Shown piece after piece: positions 26,334-33,995 of a stretch of DNA of 64,000 bases (position 1 is its first letter; each line of letters begins with the position of its first letter). A model generated the notes under the pieces. The model ran no database searches. It saw only the letters and a list, made by a program, of their open reading frames with translations, and was not told the DNA's origin. Source of the stretch: Actinomadura latina NBRC 106108 (GTDB taxonomy: Bacteria; Actinomycetota; Actinomycetes; Streptosporangiales; Streptosporangiaceae); contig NZ_BCQS01000005.1 in assembly GCF_001552195.1 (NCBI RefSeq), forward strand, positions 496,001 through 560,000, written 5' to 3'. A program made the translations under genes and the position numbers.

Positions 26334-27734
26334 TCACGGGACGACCTCGCGCAGCCTGCGCAGCCCCGCGTCGATCCGCGGCAGCGGCACGGCACCGTAG
26401 CCGAAGACGAGCCCGGGGACGGCCGGCCCGGTGACCGCGAACTCCGACAGCGCGAACAGCCCGATGCCCGCGCCGAGCGCCCGCGCGGCGATCGCGGCGT
26501 CGTTCGCCCCGGCCGGCAGGAGGGCGCTCAGGTGCAGCCCGGCCTCCGCCGGGACGACGTCCAGCCGGCCGGCGAACAGCGTCCCGAGCAGTTCCGCGAC
26601 CCGCTCGTGCCTGGCCCGGTACTCGCGGCGCGACCTGCGGATGTGCCGAGCGAGGAGGCCCTCGTCGACGAACCGGGCGAGCGCCGCCTGCGCGGGCAGC
26701 TCAGCGTGCCAGGACGAGACGTAGCGCGCCATCCGGAACGCGCGGTGCAGCGACGGCGGCGCCACCAGGAACCCGAGCCGCAGCACCGGCCGCATGATCT
26801 TGGAGAAGGTGCCGGTGTACAGCACGCGGCCGTCCTCGTCGAGGCTCTGCAGCGGCTCGATCGGCCGTCCCCCGTACCGGTACTCGGTGTCGTAGTCGTC
26901 CTCGACGACCACCACGTCCCGGCGCCGCGCCCAGTCGAGCAGCGCCCGGCGACGCGGCAGCGACATCGGCATGCCCATCGGGAACTGGTGGGAGGGCGTG
27001 ACGTACACGGCCCGCGCGTCGCCGGGCAGCGCGTCCACCCGCAGCCCCTCCGCGTCGACCGGCACGCCCCGGACCCGCATCCCGGCCGCGGCCAGCAGCA
27101 TCCGGACAGGCGGGTACCCCGGGTCCTCCACGGCCACCACGTCGCCCGGTTCGAGCAGCACGCGGACGATCAGGTCGAGCGCCTGCTGGACGCCCTCGGT
27201 CACCACGATGTCGCCGCCGCCGGCCCGCACCGACCGGGAGACCCCGATGTGCCGGGCGATGGCCTCGCGCAGCGCGGGCAGCCCGGCCGGGTCGCCCGCC
27301 GGGCCGAGCCCCGACGGGCGGAGCACGCCCGCCATGATCCGCCGCCACGCCTCGTACGGGAACAGCGTCACGTCGGGCAGCCCGGCGCGGAAGTCCCAGC
27401 GGAGGCCGGGCATCGGCGCGGGCCAGACCGACACCTCGTCCCAGATCCGGCGGGGGCGCAGCGGCGACGCCGCCGGGGCGCCCCGCGCGGCGGAGCCGGA
27501 CTCCCGGACGAACGTCCCCGCGCCCACCCGGCTCGTCAGGAACCCCTCGGCGGCGAGCCGGTCGTAGGCGACGCCCACGGTGTTGCGGGAGATCGCGAGC
27601 CGGCGCGCCAGCTCGCGCGTCGGGGGCAGCGCCTCGCCCGCGCGCAGCCGCCCGTCGAGGATCGCCCCCCGCAGCTGCGCGTAGATCTGCCCGGTGAGGT
27701 CGCGGCGGCCCACCAGGCTCACATGGACGTCCAC
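26334..27734 (-). CDS. MocR/PdxR-type GntR regulator with aminotransferase domain
   Basis: A 466-residue fusion. The N-terminal winged helix runs about residues 8-75 (LTGQIYAQLRGAILDGRLR, LARRLAISRNTVGVAYDRL). A fold-type I aminotransferase domain follows from about 100 to the end, with the PLP lysine in YTGTFSKIMRPVLRLGF. PdxR members of this group activate PLP synthesis; others control GABA or taurine use. The start is a GTG at 27734. The divergent partner is the DinB/MDMPI-like gene, not pdxST, so the target is open. Confidence 0.9.
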   Translation of the reverse strand: MDVHVSLVGRRDLTGQIYAQLRGAILDGRLRAGEALPPTRELARRLAISRNTVGVAYDRLAAEGFLTSRVGAGTFVRESGSAARGAPAASPLRPRRIWDEVSVWPAPMPGLRWDFRAGLPDVTLFPYEAWRRIMAGVLRPSGLGPAGDPAGLPALREAIARHIGVSRSVRAGGGDIVVTEGVQQALDLIVRVLLEPGDVVAVEDPGYPPVRMLLAAAGMRVRGVPVDAEGLRVDALPGDARAVYVTPSHQFPMGMPMSLPRRRALLDWARRRDVVVVEDDYDTEYRYGGRPIEPLQSLDEDGRVLYTGTFSKIMRPVLRLGFLVAPPSLHRAFRMARYVSSWHAELPAQAALARFVDEGLLARHIRRSRREYRARHERVAELLGTLFAGRLDVVPAEAGLHLSALLPAGANDAAIAARALGAGIGLFALSEFAVTGPAVPGLVFGYGAVPLPRIDAGLRRLREVVP

Positions 27735-27735
27735 C

Positions 27736-27782
27736 GGCCCAGCTTAGATCGGCCCAATCACTTCGTGCGTTTTTGGCCCTTT
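27736..27782. promoter_or_regulatory. Repeated GGCCC motifs between the MocR gene and its divergent neighbour
   Basis: Three direct copies of GGCCC(A/T) at 27736, 27751 and 27775 occupy the short divergent intergenic region. MocR-family proteins usually bind direct repeats near their own promoter, so this is a candidate operator. The repeats are short and the DNA is GC-rich, so chance is possible. Confidence 0.35.
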
Positions 27783-27815
27783 ACCTGGTCCTCTCCCGGT
27801 TCTTAGCGTAGCTGC

Positions 27816-28415
27816 ATGGACCTACTGACCGAGCTCATGACCACCGATCTCCGTCCGCTGGACCGCGCGGCGGCGGAGCTGTACCTGTCGGCCGTCGCGC
27901 AGGTGAAGCCGGACGCGCTCGCGCGGCCCACGCCGTGCCCGGACTGGACGCTGCACGGCCTGCTGCGCCACCAGGTCGGCCAGGACCGGGGCTTCGCCGC
28001 GGCGGCCCGAGGCGAGGGCGACCGCCTGGCCGTGTGGCGCGGCGGCGACCTCGGCGACGACCCCTACGCCGCCGCCAGGGACTCCGCCGACCTCGTCGCG
28101 CGCGCCTTCGCCGACACCGCCCTGGACGCCGACCTGGCCCTGCCCGAACTCGGCGGGCGCTTCCCCGCCGCGCTGGCGGTCAGCTTCCACCTCGTCGACC
28201 TGGTCGTCCACGCGTGGGACGTCGCCGCCGCGATCGGCGTCCCGTGGGAGCCGGCGGACGACCTCGTCGAGGCGTCCCTCAAGGTCGCCGCGCTCGTGCC
28301 CGAGGCGAGCCGGGGCCCCGGCGAGTCGTTCGCCGCGACCCTTCCGGCCCCGGACGGCGCGGCGCCGAAGGACCGCCTGCTCACCCTGCTGGGCCGGGAC
28401 CCCTCATGGCGCTGA
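27816..28415 (+). CDS. TIGR03086-type metal-binding protein (DinB/mycothiol maleylpyruvate isomerase-like)
   Basis: A 199-residue four-helix-bundle protein of the MDMPI/DinB superfamily. The conserved N-terminal block PTPCPDWTLHGLLRHQVGQD supplies one metal-ligand His, and SFHLVDLVVHAWDVAAAIG holds the two others. Members typically coordinate a divalent metal and some use mycothiol. The specific reaction is unknown. The ATG at 27816 gives the best family start, with a second Met nine codons in. It is divergent from the MocR regulator, which may control it. Confidence 0.88.
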   Translation: MDLLTELMTTDLRPLDRAAAELYLSAVAQVKPDALARPTPCPDWTLHGLLRHQVGQDRGFAAAARGEGDRLAVWRGGDLGDDPYAAARDSADLVARAFADTALDADLALPELGGRFPAALAVSFHLVDLVVHAWDVAAAIGVPWEPADDLVEASLKVAALVPEASRGPGESFAATLPAPDGAAPKDRLLTLLGRDPSWR

Positions 28416-28488
28416 GGAGTCCCCGGCGGTCCGGTCCGGCCGCGTTCGACCCGGCGGAGACGTGGGCGCGGGCCGAGCGGGTGCTCGC

Positions 28489-28872
28489 TCAGGCGGACGC
28501 GGGGGCGGCCTCGCAGGCCACCTCCCGGTAGAGGTCGATCTTCCGCTTGATGTGCTGCTGCTGTGCGCGCAGACTGGCGATCTGCTCCTCGACCCGGCGG
28601 TCGTGCTCGCGCAGCAGGTCAAACCGCTCCTGGAAGGTCTCGGTGCCGCCGCGGGCCAGTTCGGAGTAGCGCAGCATCTCCGCGATCGGCATCCCGGTGA
28701 CGCGCAGGCACCGCAGCATGCCGAGCCAGGCGAGGTCGTCGTCGGTGAACACGCGCCTTCCGGACGCGTTGCGGGCGATGCCCGACAGCAGCCCGATCTT
28801 CTCGTAGTAACGCAGTGTGTCGATGCTGAAACCGCTCTTTTCGGCGGTCTCGGCCGGGGAGTAGGAACTCAC
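28489..28872 (-). CDS. MerR family transcriptional regulator
   Basis: A 127-residue regulator. The N-terminal winged helix reads YSPAETAEKSGFSIDTLRYY and EKIGLLSGIARNASGRRVF, with the dimerising coiled coil EEQIASLRAQQQHIKRKIDL at the C-terminus. No Cys metal site is present, so it is probably of the redox or small-molecule type (no Cys at all upstream of the final CEAA). The start is a GTG at 28872. It is divergent from the F420-type oxidoreductase, and each gene has its own copy of a MerR-type operator. Confidence 0.92.
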   Translation of the reverse strand: MSSYSPAETAEKSGFSIDTLRYYEKIGLLSGIARNASGRRVFTDDDLAWLGMLRCLRVTGMPIAEMLRYSELARGGTETFQERFDLLREHDRRVEEQIASLRAQQQHIKRKIDLYREVACEAAPASA

Positions 28873-28879
28873 GTCGTCC

Positions 28880-28910
28880 AGGATCGCACCTGGAGCGCAC
28901 TCCAGGTCAA
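28880..28910 (-). promoter_or_regulatory. MerR-type promoter/operator for the merR-family gene
   Basis: On the minus strand a -35 TTGACC (28905-28910) and a -10-like GATCCT (28880-28885) are separated by 19 bases. This is the over-long spacer typical of MerR-controlled promoters. The spacer region holds the dyad CCTGGAG-CGCA-CTCCAGG (28889-28906). Confidence 0.8.
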
Positions 28911-28930
28911 CGTCCGCCCGGCGGGGCGGC

Positions 28931-28961
28931 TTGACCTGGAGTGCGCTCCAGATCGCAGAGT
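28931..28961 (+). promoter_or_regulatory. MerR-type promoter/operator for the F420-type oxidoreductase gene
   Basis: A -35 TTGACC (28931-28936) and a -10-like CAGAGT (28956-28961) have a 19-base spacer carrying CTGGAG-TGCG-CTCCAG (28936-28951). It is nearly identical to the copy facing the regulator gene, so one protein probably controls both directions by twisting the spacer. Confidence 0.85.
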
Positions 28962-29002
28962 GGCGGGAAGACGGACGACGAACGAACAGCAGAGGGACTG
29001 CC

Positions 29003-29872
29003 ATGCGCATCGGACTTCAGGTACCCAGCTTCACCTTTCCCGGCGGACCGGAGCAGATCGCCCCGACGTTCGGCCGGATGGCCCGCGAGGCCGACCAGGG
29101 CGGACTGCACTCGCTCTGGGTGATGGACCACTTCTTCCAGATCCGCGGCGTGGGCGCCGCGGAGGAACCGATGCTGGAGGGCTACTCGGCGCTCGCCTAC
29201 GCGGCGGCGCTGACGGAGCGGATCACCCTGGGGACGATGGTCACCGGCGTCACCTACCGGCACCCCGGCATCCTGGTCAAGACCGTGACCACGCTGGACG
29301 TCCTGTCCGGCGGCCGCGCGTGGCTCGGCATCGGCGCCGCGTGGAACGAGGAGGAGTCGCGCGGCCTCGGCGTCCGGTTCCCGCCGGTGGCCGAGCGGTT
29401 CGAGCGGCTGGAGGAGACGCTGCGGCTCGCGCACCAGATGTGGAAGGGCGACGAGTCGGCGTTCGAGGGCGAGCACTACACGCTGGAGCGTCCGCTGAAC
29501 TCGCCGCCCGCGCTGCGCGCTCCGCACCCGCCCATCCTGGTCGGGGGCGGCGGCGAGAAGAAGACGCTCCGGTTCGTCGCGAAGTACGCCGACGCGTGCA
29601 ACCTCTTCGACGGCGACGAACTGCCGCACAAGCTGGACGTCCTGCGGGAGCACTGCGAGCGCGAGGGACGCGACTACGCCGGGATCGAGAAGACGTCCCT
29701 GAGCTACTTCACGGGCGAGCCGTCCGTGGACGAGGCCGTGGACAAGGTCGGGCGCCTCGCGGAGCGCGGCATCGACCACGCGATCTTCTCCCAGGGCACC
29801 GGCCAGGACCTTGCACCCGTCCTGGCCGAGGCGCTGTCCCGGACCGGGAAGCTCGTGCCGGCGGGGCGTTGA
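29003..29872 (+). CDS. LLM-class F420-dependent oxidoreductase
   Basis: A 289-residue luciferase-like TIM-barrel enzyme. It opens MRIGLQVPSFTFPGGPEQIA, then shows LHSLWVMDHFFQ, TLGTMVTGVTYRHP, SGGRAWLGIGAAWNEEESRG and PPILVGGGGEKKTLRFVAKY-type segments diagnostic of the F420 group. The ATG at 29003 has GAGGG upstream. Its substrate is unknown; relatives reduce aldehydes, alcohols or xenobiotics. The MerR operator immediately ahead makes it the likely main target of the divergent regulator. Confidence 0.92.
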   Translation: MRIGLQVPSFTFPGGPEQIAPTFGRMAREADQGGLHSLWVMDHFFQIRGVGAAEEPMLEGYSALAYAAALTERITLGTMVTGVTYRHPGILVKTVTTLDVLSGGRAWLGIGAAWNEEESRGLGVRFPPVAERFERLEETLRLAHQMWKGDESAFEGEHYTLERPLNSPPALRAPHPPILVGGGGEKKTLRFVAKYADACNLFDGDELPHKLDVLREHCEREGRDYAGIEKTSLSYFTGEPSVDEAVDKVGRLAERGIDHAIFSQGTGQDLAPVLAEALSRTGKLVPAGR

Positions 29873-29879
29873 GGACCGC

Positions 29880-30341
29880 TCAGGCCGCCGCGGGGGTGAA
29901 CACCCACTTCTTGTACGACCAGTAGCGGAAAGCCGAGCCGAGCCCGACGCCGGCGAGCAGGCCGAGGTTGTAGGCGAGCCCGCCGTGCAGGCCGAGGGTG
30001 TAGTACGTGAACCCGGTGCAGAGCACCTGGATGAGCAGCCCGACGCCGTTCAGCGCGAAGAAGATCGCGACCTCGCGGCCGGAGCCGTCGCTGTCCCGGT
30101 GCCGGAACGTCCAGTGCCGGTTGAGCAGGTAGGACGTGAGCGTCGACACGATGGTCGGCACCACCACGCTGATGACCGGGCTGCCGCCGAGCCAGGTGTG
30201 CATCAGGTTGGCGCCGAAGATCATGATCAGCGTGCCGAAGCACCCCACGAAGCCGAAGCTCAGCAGTTCGCTCAGGAATGTCCGGTACGCCGGGGCGGAC
30301 GAGACCGTTTCCACCGGTCTTGACCGCTGCAAGGTGCTCAC
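29880..30341 (-). CDS. GtrA-like membrane protein
   Basis: A 153-residue protein with four predicted helices: FLSELLSFGFVGCFGTLIMI, a helix around residues 55-75, IFFALNGVGLLIQVLCTGF, and AYNLGLLAGVGLGSAFRYWS. It carries the conserved loop NRHWTFRH and the C-terminal YKKWVF. GtrA proteins move polyprenyl-linked sugars or assist cell-wall glycosylation. The start is a GTG at 30341. It stands alone on its strand, convergent with the oxidoreductase gene seven bases away. Confidence 0.9.
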   Translation of the reverse strand: MSTLQRSRPVETVSSAPAYRTFLSELLSFGFVGCFGTLIMIFGANLMHTWLGGSPVISVVVPTIVSTLTSYLLNRHWTFRHRDSDGSGREVAIFFALNGVGLLIQVLCTGFTYYTLGLHGGLAYNLGLLAGVGLGSAFRYWSYKKWVFTPAAA

Positions 30342-30415
30342 TCGCCCAGACCTTACCTGAGTAGGACATATGCGAAAGTCACAACCCAGCTAAAAGATCA
30401 GCGGGCGCCCGGGGG

Positions 30416-31648
30416 TCAGCGTCCGGCGAGGCCGGCCAGCGGCACATTCGGGTCGGCGAGGCGGGCGGCGTCCACCGGGCGCCCGGAGCGGATCAGCGCC
30501 TGGACGTCCCCGGTGACGTCCCAGACGTTGACGTTCATCCCGGCGACGACGCGGCCGCCGGACAGCCAGAACGCGATGAACTCCCGGGACGCGCGGTCCC
30601 CCCGGTACACGACCTCGTCGTACTCCCCCGGCGCCGCGACGCCGGACATCTCCATGCCGAGGTCGTACTGGTCGCTGAAGAAGTACGGGATCCGGTCGTA
30701 GGCGACGTCCCGGCCGAGCATGGCGCGGGCGGCGGCGGGCCCGCCGTTCAGCGCGTTCGCCCAGTGCTCCACGCGGATCCGGCGGCCGAGCAGCGGGTTG
30801 TAGGCGTTGGCGACGTCGCCGGCGGCGAAGATGTCGGGGTCGGACGTGCGCAGCGACTGGTCGACGAGGACGCCGTCGGAGACGTCCAGGCCCGCGTCCT
30901 CCGCGAGCCTCGTGTTGGGCCGCACCCCGATGCCGACGATCACGACGTCGGCGGGCACCTCGGCGCCGCCGGACGTGACGACGGCCGACACCTGCCCGGC
31001 GCCCCAGAACCCGGCGACCCCGTCGTCGAGCCGCAGGACGACGCCGTGCTCGCGGTGCAGGTCGGCGAACACGCCGCCGAGCTCGGGCCCCAGAGCGGCG
31101 TGCAGCGGCGTCGGCTCCGGGTCGATCATCGTCACGTCGTTGCCGTAGGAGCGGGCGGCGGCGGCCGTCTCCATCCCGATCCAGCCCGCGCCCGCCACGA
31201 CGACGCGCCGGCCGCCGTGTGCGAGCGCCTGCTTCAGCGCCGCCGAGTCGGCCATCGTGCGCAGGTAGTGGATGCCCTGCAGCTTGGACCCGGGCACCTC
31301 CAGGCGCCGCGGGGACGCGCCCGTCGCCAGCAGCAGCCTGTCGTAGGAGACCGGTTCCCTGGTGGAGAGCGTCACCTGGTGCGCCTCCCGGTCGATCGAG
31401 GCGACCGACGTGCCGAGCCGCAACTCCACGTTGTGCTTGTCGTACCAGCCGGCCTCGTGCACGTGCGCCTTCTCGCGGGCCTCCTTGTCCAGCAGGAAAC
31501 CCTTGGACAGCGGCGGACGCTCGTACGGCCGCTCGATCTCGTCCCCCACCAGCAGGACCCTGCCCCCGAAACCCTCCTCGCGGAGCGTCTCCGCCGCCTT
31601 GGCTCCGGCCAGGCTCGCACCGGCGATGACGAACGTCTCCTCGGGCAT
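30416..31648 (-). CDS. FAD-dependent NAD(P)H oxidoreductase of the ferredoxin/rubredoxin-reductase family
   Basis: A 410-residue flavoprotein. The FAD-binding Rossmann motif is IAGASLAGAKAAETLREEGF, ERPPLSKGFL follows, the NAD(P)H motif is VVVAGAGWIGMETAAAARSY, the second FAD motif is DIFAAGDVANA, and a reductase C-terminal domain is present. Such enzymes feed electrons to ferredoxins of P450s or ring dioxygenases, but no ferredoxin, P450 or dioxygenase gene is near. The ATG at 31648 is preceded by AGGAGGT at good spacing. Confidence 0.92.
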   Translation of the reverse strand: MPEETFVIAGASLAGAKAAETLREEGFGGRVLLVGDEIERPYERPPLSKGFLLDKEAREKAHVHEAGWYDKHNVELRLGTSVASIDREAHQVTLSTREPVSYDRLLLATGASPRRLEVPGSKLQGIHYLRTMADSAALKQALAHGGRRVVVAGAGWIGMETAAAARSYGNDVTMIDPEPTPLHAALGPELGGVFADLHREHGVVLRLDDGVAGFWGAGQVSAVVTSGGAEVPADVVIVGIGVRPNTRLAEDAGLDVSDGVLVDQSLRTSDPDIFAAGDVANAYNPLLGRRIRVEHWANALNGGPAAARAMLGRDVAYDRIPYFFSDQYDLGMEMSGVAAPGEYDEVVYRGDRASREFIAFWLSGGRVVAGMNVNVWDVTGDVQALIRSGRPVDAARLADPNVPLAGLAGR

Positions 31649-31770
31649 GGCGACCTCCTGTAGTTGACTTGTAGCTATCCCTACAGCGCCCCATGTGACG
31701 AGACAAGAGCCGTCGCCTGGCGGGTCCGGACGTATTTCCGCGCCGGTGGCCGCCCGGGAACGGGCACTGA

Positions 31771-33045
31771 TCAGCGCGGACGTCCGCCCAGCATCCGGTG
31801 CCGGGCCATCGCGGACAGATCGGTCAGCGAGGCGATCTGGTCGATGACGGCGCGCAGCCGGGCGGCGTCGTCGGAGGCGTCGGTGAACGCCTCCCGGAAC
31901 CCGGGGTCGAGGCTGCCGGGGGCGCCGGCGAGCATCATCTCGGCCAGCTCGGTGATCAGCGTCCGCTGCCGGGCCCTGACCTCCTCGTGGCTGATCCAGA
32001 CGTAGTGCGCCGTGATGCCCTTGAGCAGCGCGTTCTCCAGCCGCTGCCCGCGCGGGACGATCAGCTCCGCCGCGTACCGGGTCAGCGGCCGGTCGCCGTA
32101 GGCGTCCCGGGTCGCGGCCTCGGCGGCCAGGCAGAACCGCCCGATCAGCGTGCTGGTCAGGTTCTTCAGGTCGGCGAGGCTGCGCGGCGTGCCGTCGTAG
32201 CGGTCCGGCCAGTACGGCTCGGCGAGCAGCGCCGCGAAGCGCTCCTCCAGCTCGGCGAGGTCGGCGTCCGGGCAGTACAGCTTGCCCGCGGTGACGGCGA
32301 CCAGCCGGCGCTCGGCGGGGTCGGCGAGCCGGACGAAGTCGACGTGCCCGGCGACCAGCGCGTCCTCCAGGTCGTGGACGGAGTAGGCGACGTCGTCGCT
32401 CCAGTCCATGACCTGGGCCTCGAAGCACGTCCGGCCCTCGGGCGCGCCCTCCCGGATCCAGGCGGCGACGTCCATGTCGTCCTGGTAGACGCCGAACTTG
32501 CCGTTGACGGCGTCCACCTGCGACCACGGGTACTTCATGGCGGCGTCGAGCGCGGCGCGGGTCAGGTTGAGGCCGACGCTGCGCCCGTGCAGCGGCGGGC
32601 CGCCCGCCGCGAACGACTTCGGCTCCAGCCGGGTCAGGACGCGCAGGCTCTGCGCGTTGCCCTCGAAGCCGCCGCAGTCGCGCGCGACGATGTCCAGCGC
32701 GTACTCGCCGTTGTGGCCGAACGGCGGGTGCCCGATGTCGTGCGACAGGCACGCCGCCTCGACCAGGTCGGGGTCGCAGCCGAGGGCCTTGCCCAGCTCG
32801 CGGCCGACCTGGGCGCACTCCAGCGAGTGGGTCAGCCGGGTCCGCAGGCTCTGCACGGTGTCGGCCGCCGCGTCCGCGCCCGGCGAGGCGACCTGGGTCT
32901 TGGCGGCCAGCCGCCGCAGGGCGGCGCTGTGCAGGACGCGGGCACGGTCGCGCTCGAACGCGGTCCGGTCGCGGCGCTTGGCCGGCTCGGGTGCCCACCG
33001 CTGCCGGTCGCGGGCGGTGTAGCCCTCAATGATCTCGGTCGTCAT
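31771..33045 (-). CDS. dgt: dGTP triphosphohydrolase (dGTPase)
   Basis: HD-domain dNTPase of 424 residues that cleaves dGTP (or other dNTPs) to deoxynucleoside and triphosphate. The metal ligands are visible in [29 protein letters not shown] (the HD pair and the later His), and the Asp in [18 protein letters not shown]. The N-terminus [22 protein letters not shown] is typical. Its neighbours fit the core dnaG-dgt region of actinobacteria, although here about 7 kb of other genes separate dgt from dnaG. Confidence 0.94.
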   Translation of the reverse strand: MTTEIIEGYTARDRQRWAPEPAKRRDRTAFERDRARVLHSAALRRLAAKTQVASPGADAAADTVQSLRTRLTHSLECAQVGRELGKALGCDPDLVEAACLSHDIGHPPFGHNGEYALDIVARDCGGFEGNAQSLRVLTRLEPKSFAAGGPPLHGRSVGLNLTRAALDAAMKYPWSQVDAVNGKFGVYQDDMDVAAWIREGAPEGRTCFEAQVMDWSDDVAYSVHDLEDALVAGHVDFVRLADPAERRLVAVTAGKLYCPDADLAELEERFAALLAEPYWPDRYDGTPRSLADLKNLTSTLIGRFCLAAEAATRDAYGDRPLTRYAAELIVPRGQRLENALLKGITAHYVWISHEEVRARQRTLITELAEMMLAGAPGSLDPGFREAFTDASDDAARLRAVIDQIASLTDLSAMARHRMLGGRPR

Positions 33046-33077
33046 GGCCCTATCCAGGGTAAGCGGCACGATCGGAT

Positions 33078-33866
33078 TCAGCGGCCCGGCGACGTGGAGG
33101 ACGACGGAACGGGAGTTCCGGACGGGTCGATGCGGATGCGCTTGATGGTCTCGTCCGGCACCTGGACGCTCTTGCCCAGCAGCACGTACGACAGGTAGCC
33201 GCCGGTCTCCCGCACGATGTAGTTGAACTGGGTGTCGCGGGTCTGGACGCTGGGTCCGCTGCGGGTCGGCGAGGCGGCGGCCTCGATGCCCTGGTCCGCG
33301 GCCATCCGCTTCGAGCGCAGCCCGTGCCACGGGTCGGTGACGATCACCGCCGAGTCCCAGTGGTGCCGGTCGAACTCCTTGCCGGCGGCCTTCAGGCTCT
33401 CCAGCGTGTCGCGTCCGACGGGCACCGCGAAGACCTTGGACGCGGGCACCCCGCCCTTCTCGATCAGCCAGCTGCGCCCGGCGCCCGCCTCGGTGTAGTT
33501 GTCGCCGGGCGCCCTGCCGCCGACGGTGACGATGGCGGGCGCGACGCCGTCGCGGTAGAGGTCGAGCGCGTGCTGCAGCCGCCACTTCAGCGTCGGGGAC
33601 GGCACCCCGTTGTACTGCGCGGCGCCCAGCACGATGATCGCGTCGGAGCGGGGACGCTCGTCCTGCCGGGCCTGGTACCAGATGCGCGTGCCGACGGCCA
33701 GCGGGGTCAGCACGGCGATGGCGAGCAGCCCGAGCAGGACGCTCATCGGGATCGTGAACCACGGCGACCGCCGGCGCCGCTCGCGCGACCGGTCCTCCCG
33801 CTCGCCGGTCTCGTCGGCGGCGGGCTCTTCAGGCTGGGGCTCCGGCAATTCCACTTCCAACGTCAT
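33078..33866 (-). CDS. YdcF/SanA family membrane protein (DUF218)
   Basis: About 262 residues. A charged, acidic then Arg-rich cytosolic N-terminus is followed by one membrane helix ([18 protein letters not shown]) and an extracytoplasmic DUF218 domain. The domain shows [34 protein letters not shown] and [16 protein letters not shown]. Family members affect envelope permeability (SanA) or act on envelope-linked intermediates. The ATG at 33866 is used, but a GTG at 33914 in the same frame is equally open and neither has a clear Shine-Dalgarno. Confidence 0.88.
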   Translation of the reverse strand: MTLEVELPEPQPEEPAADETGEREDRSRERRRRSPWFTIPMSVLLGLLAIAVLTPLAVGTRIWYQARQDERPRSDAIIVLGAAQYNGVPSPTLKWRLQHALDLYRDGVAPAIVTVGGRAPGDNYTEAGAGRSWLIEKGGVPASKVFAVPVGRDTLESLKAAGKEFDRHHWDSAVIVTDPWHGLRSKRMAADQGIEAAASPTRSGPSVQTRDTQFNYIVRETGGYLSYVLLGKSVQVPDETIKRIRIDPSGTPVPSSSTSPGR

Positions 33867-33947
33867 CGCATCGGACACACTATTGAGATGGTCCGGTACG
33901 CGTCCGAAGTTCACACATACCGCGTGTTACGGAACCCACACCTTTCT

Positions 33948-33986
33948 CCGGCGGCCGGTCCCCCGCGTGCGGGAACCGGCCGCCGG
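33948..33986 (-). terminator. Hairpin downstream of ppdK
   Basis: A 12-bp inverted repeat: CCGGCGGCCGGT at 33948-33959 pairs with ACCGGCCGCCGG at 33975-33986. It begins about ten bases after the ppdK stop. On the minus strand it is followed by AGAAAGG rather than a U-run. Confidence 0.7.
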
Positions 33987-33995
33987 CGGCGGACG

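Noticed and set aside
28406..28531. Short plus-strand frame of 41 codons starting inside the end of the DinB-like gene
   Set aside because: It overlaps the MerR gene end, has no homology visible and no spacing suited to a ribosome site; could be a remnant but not supportable.
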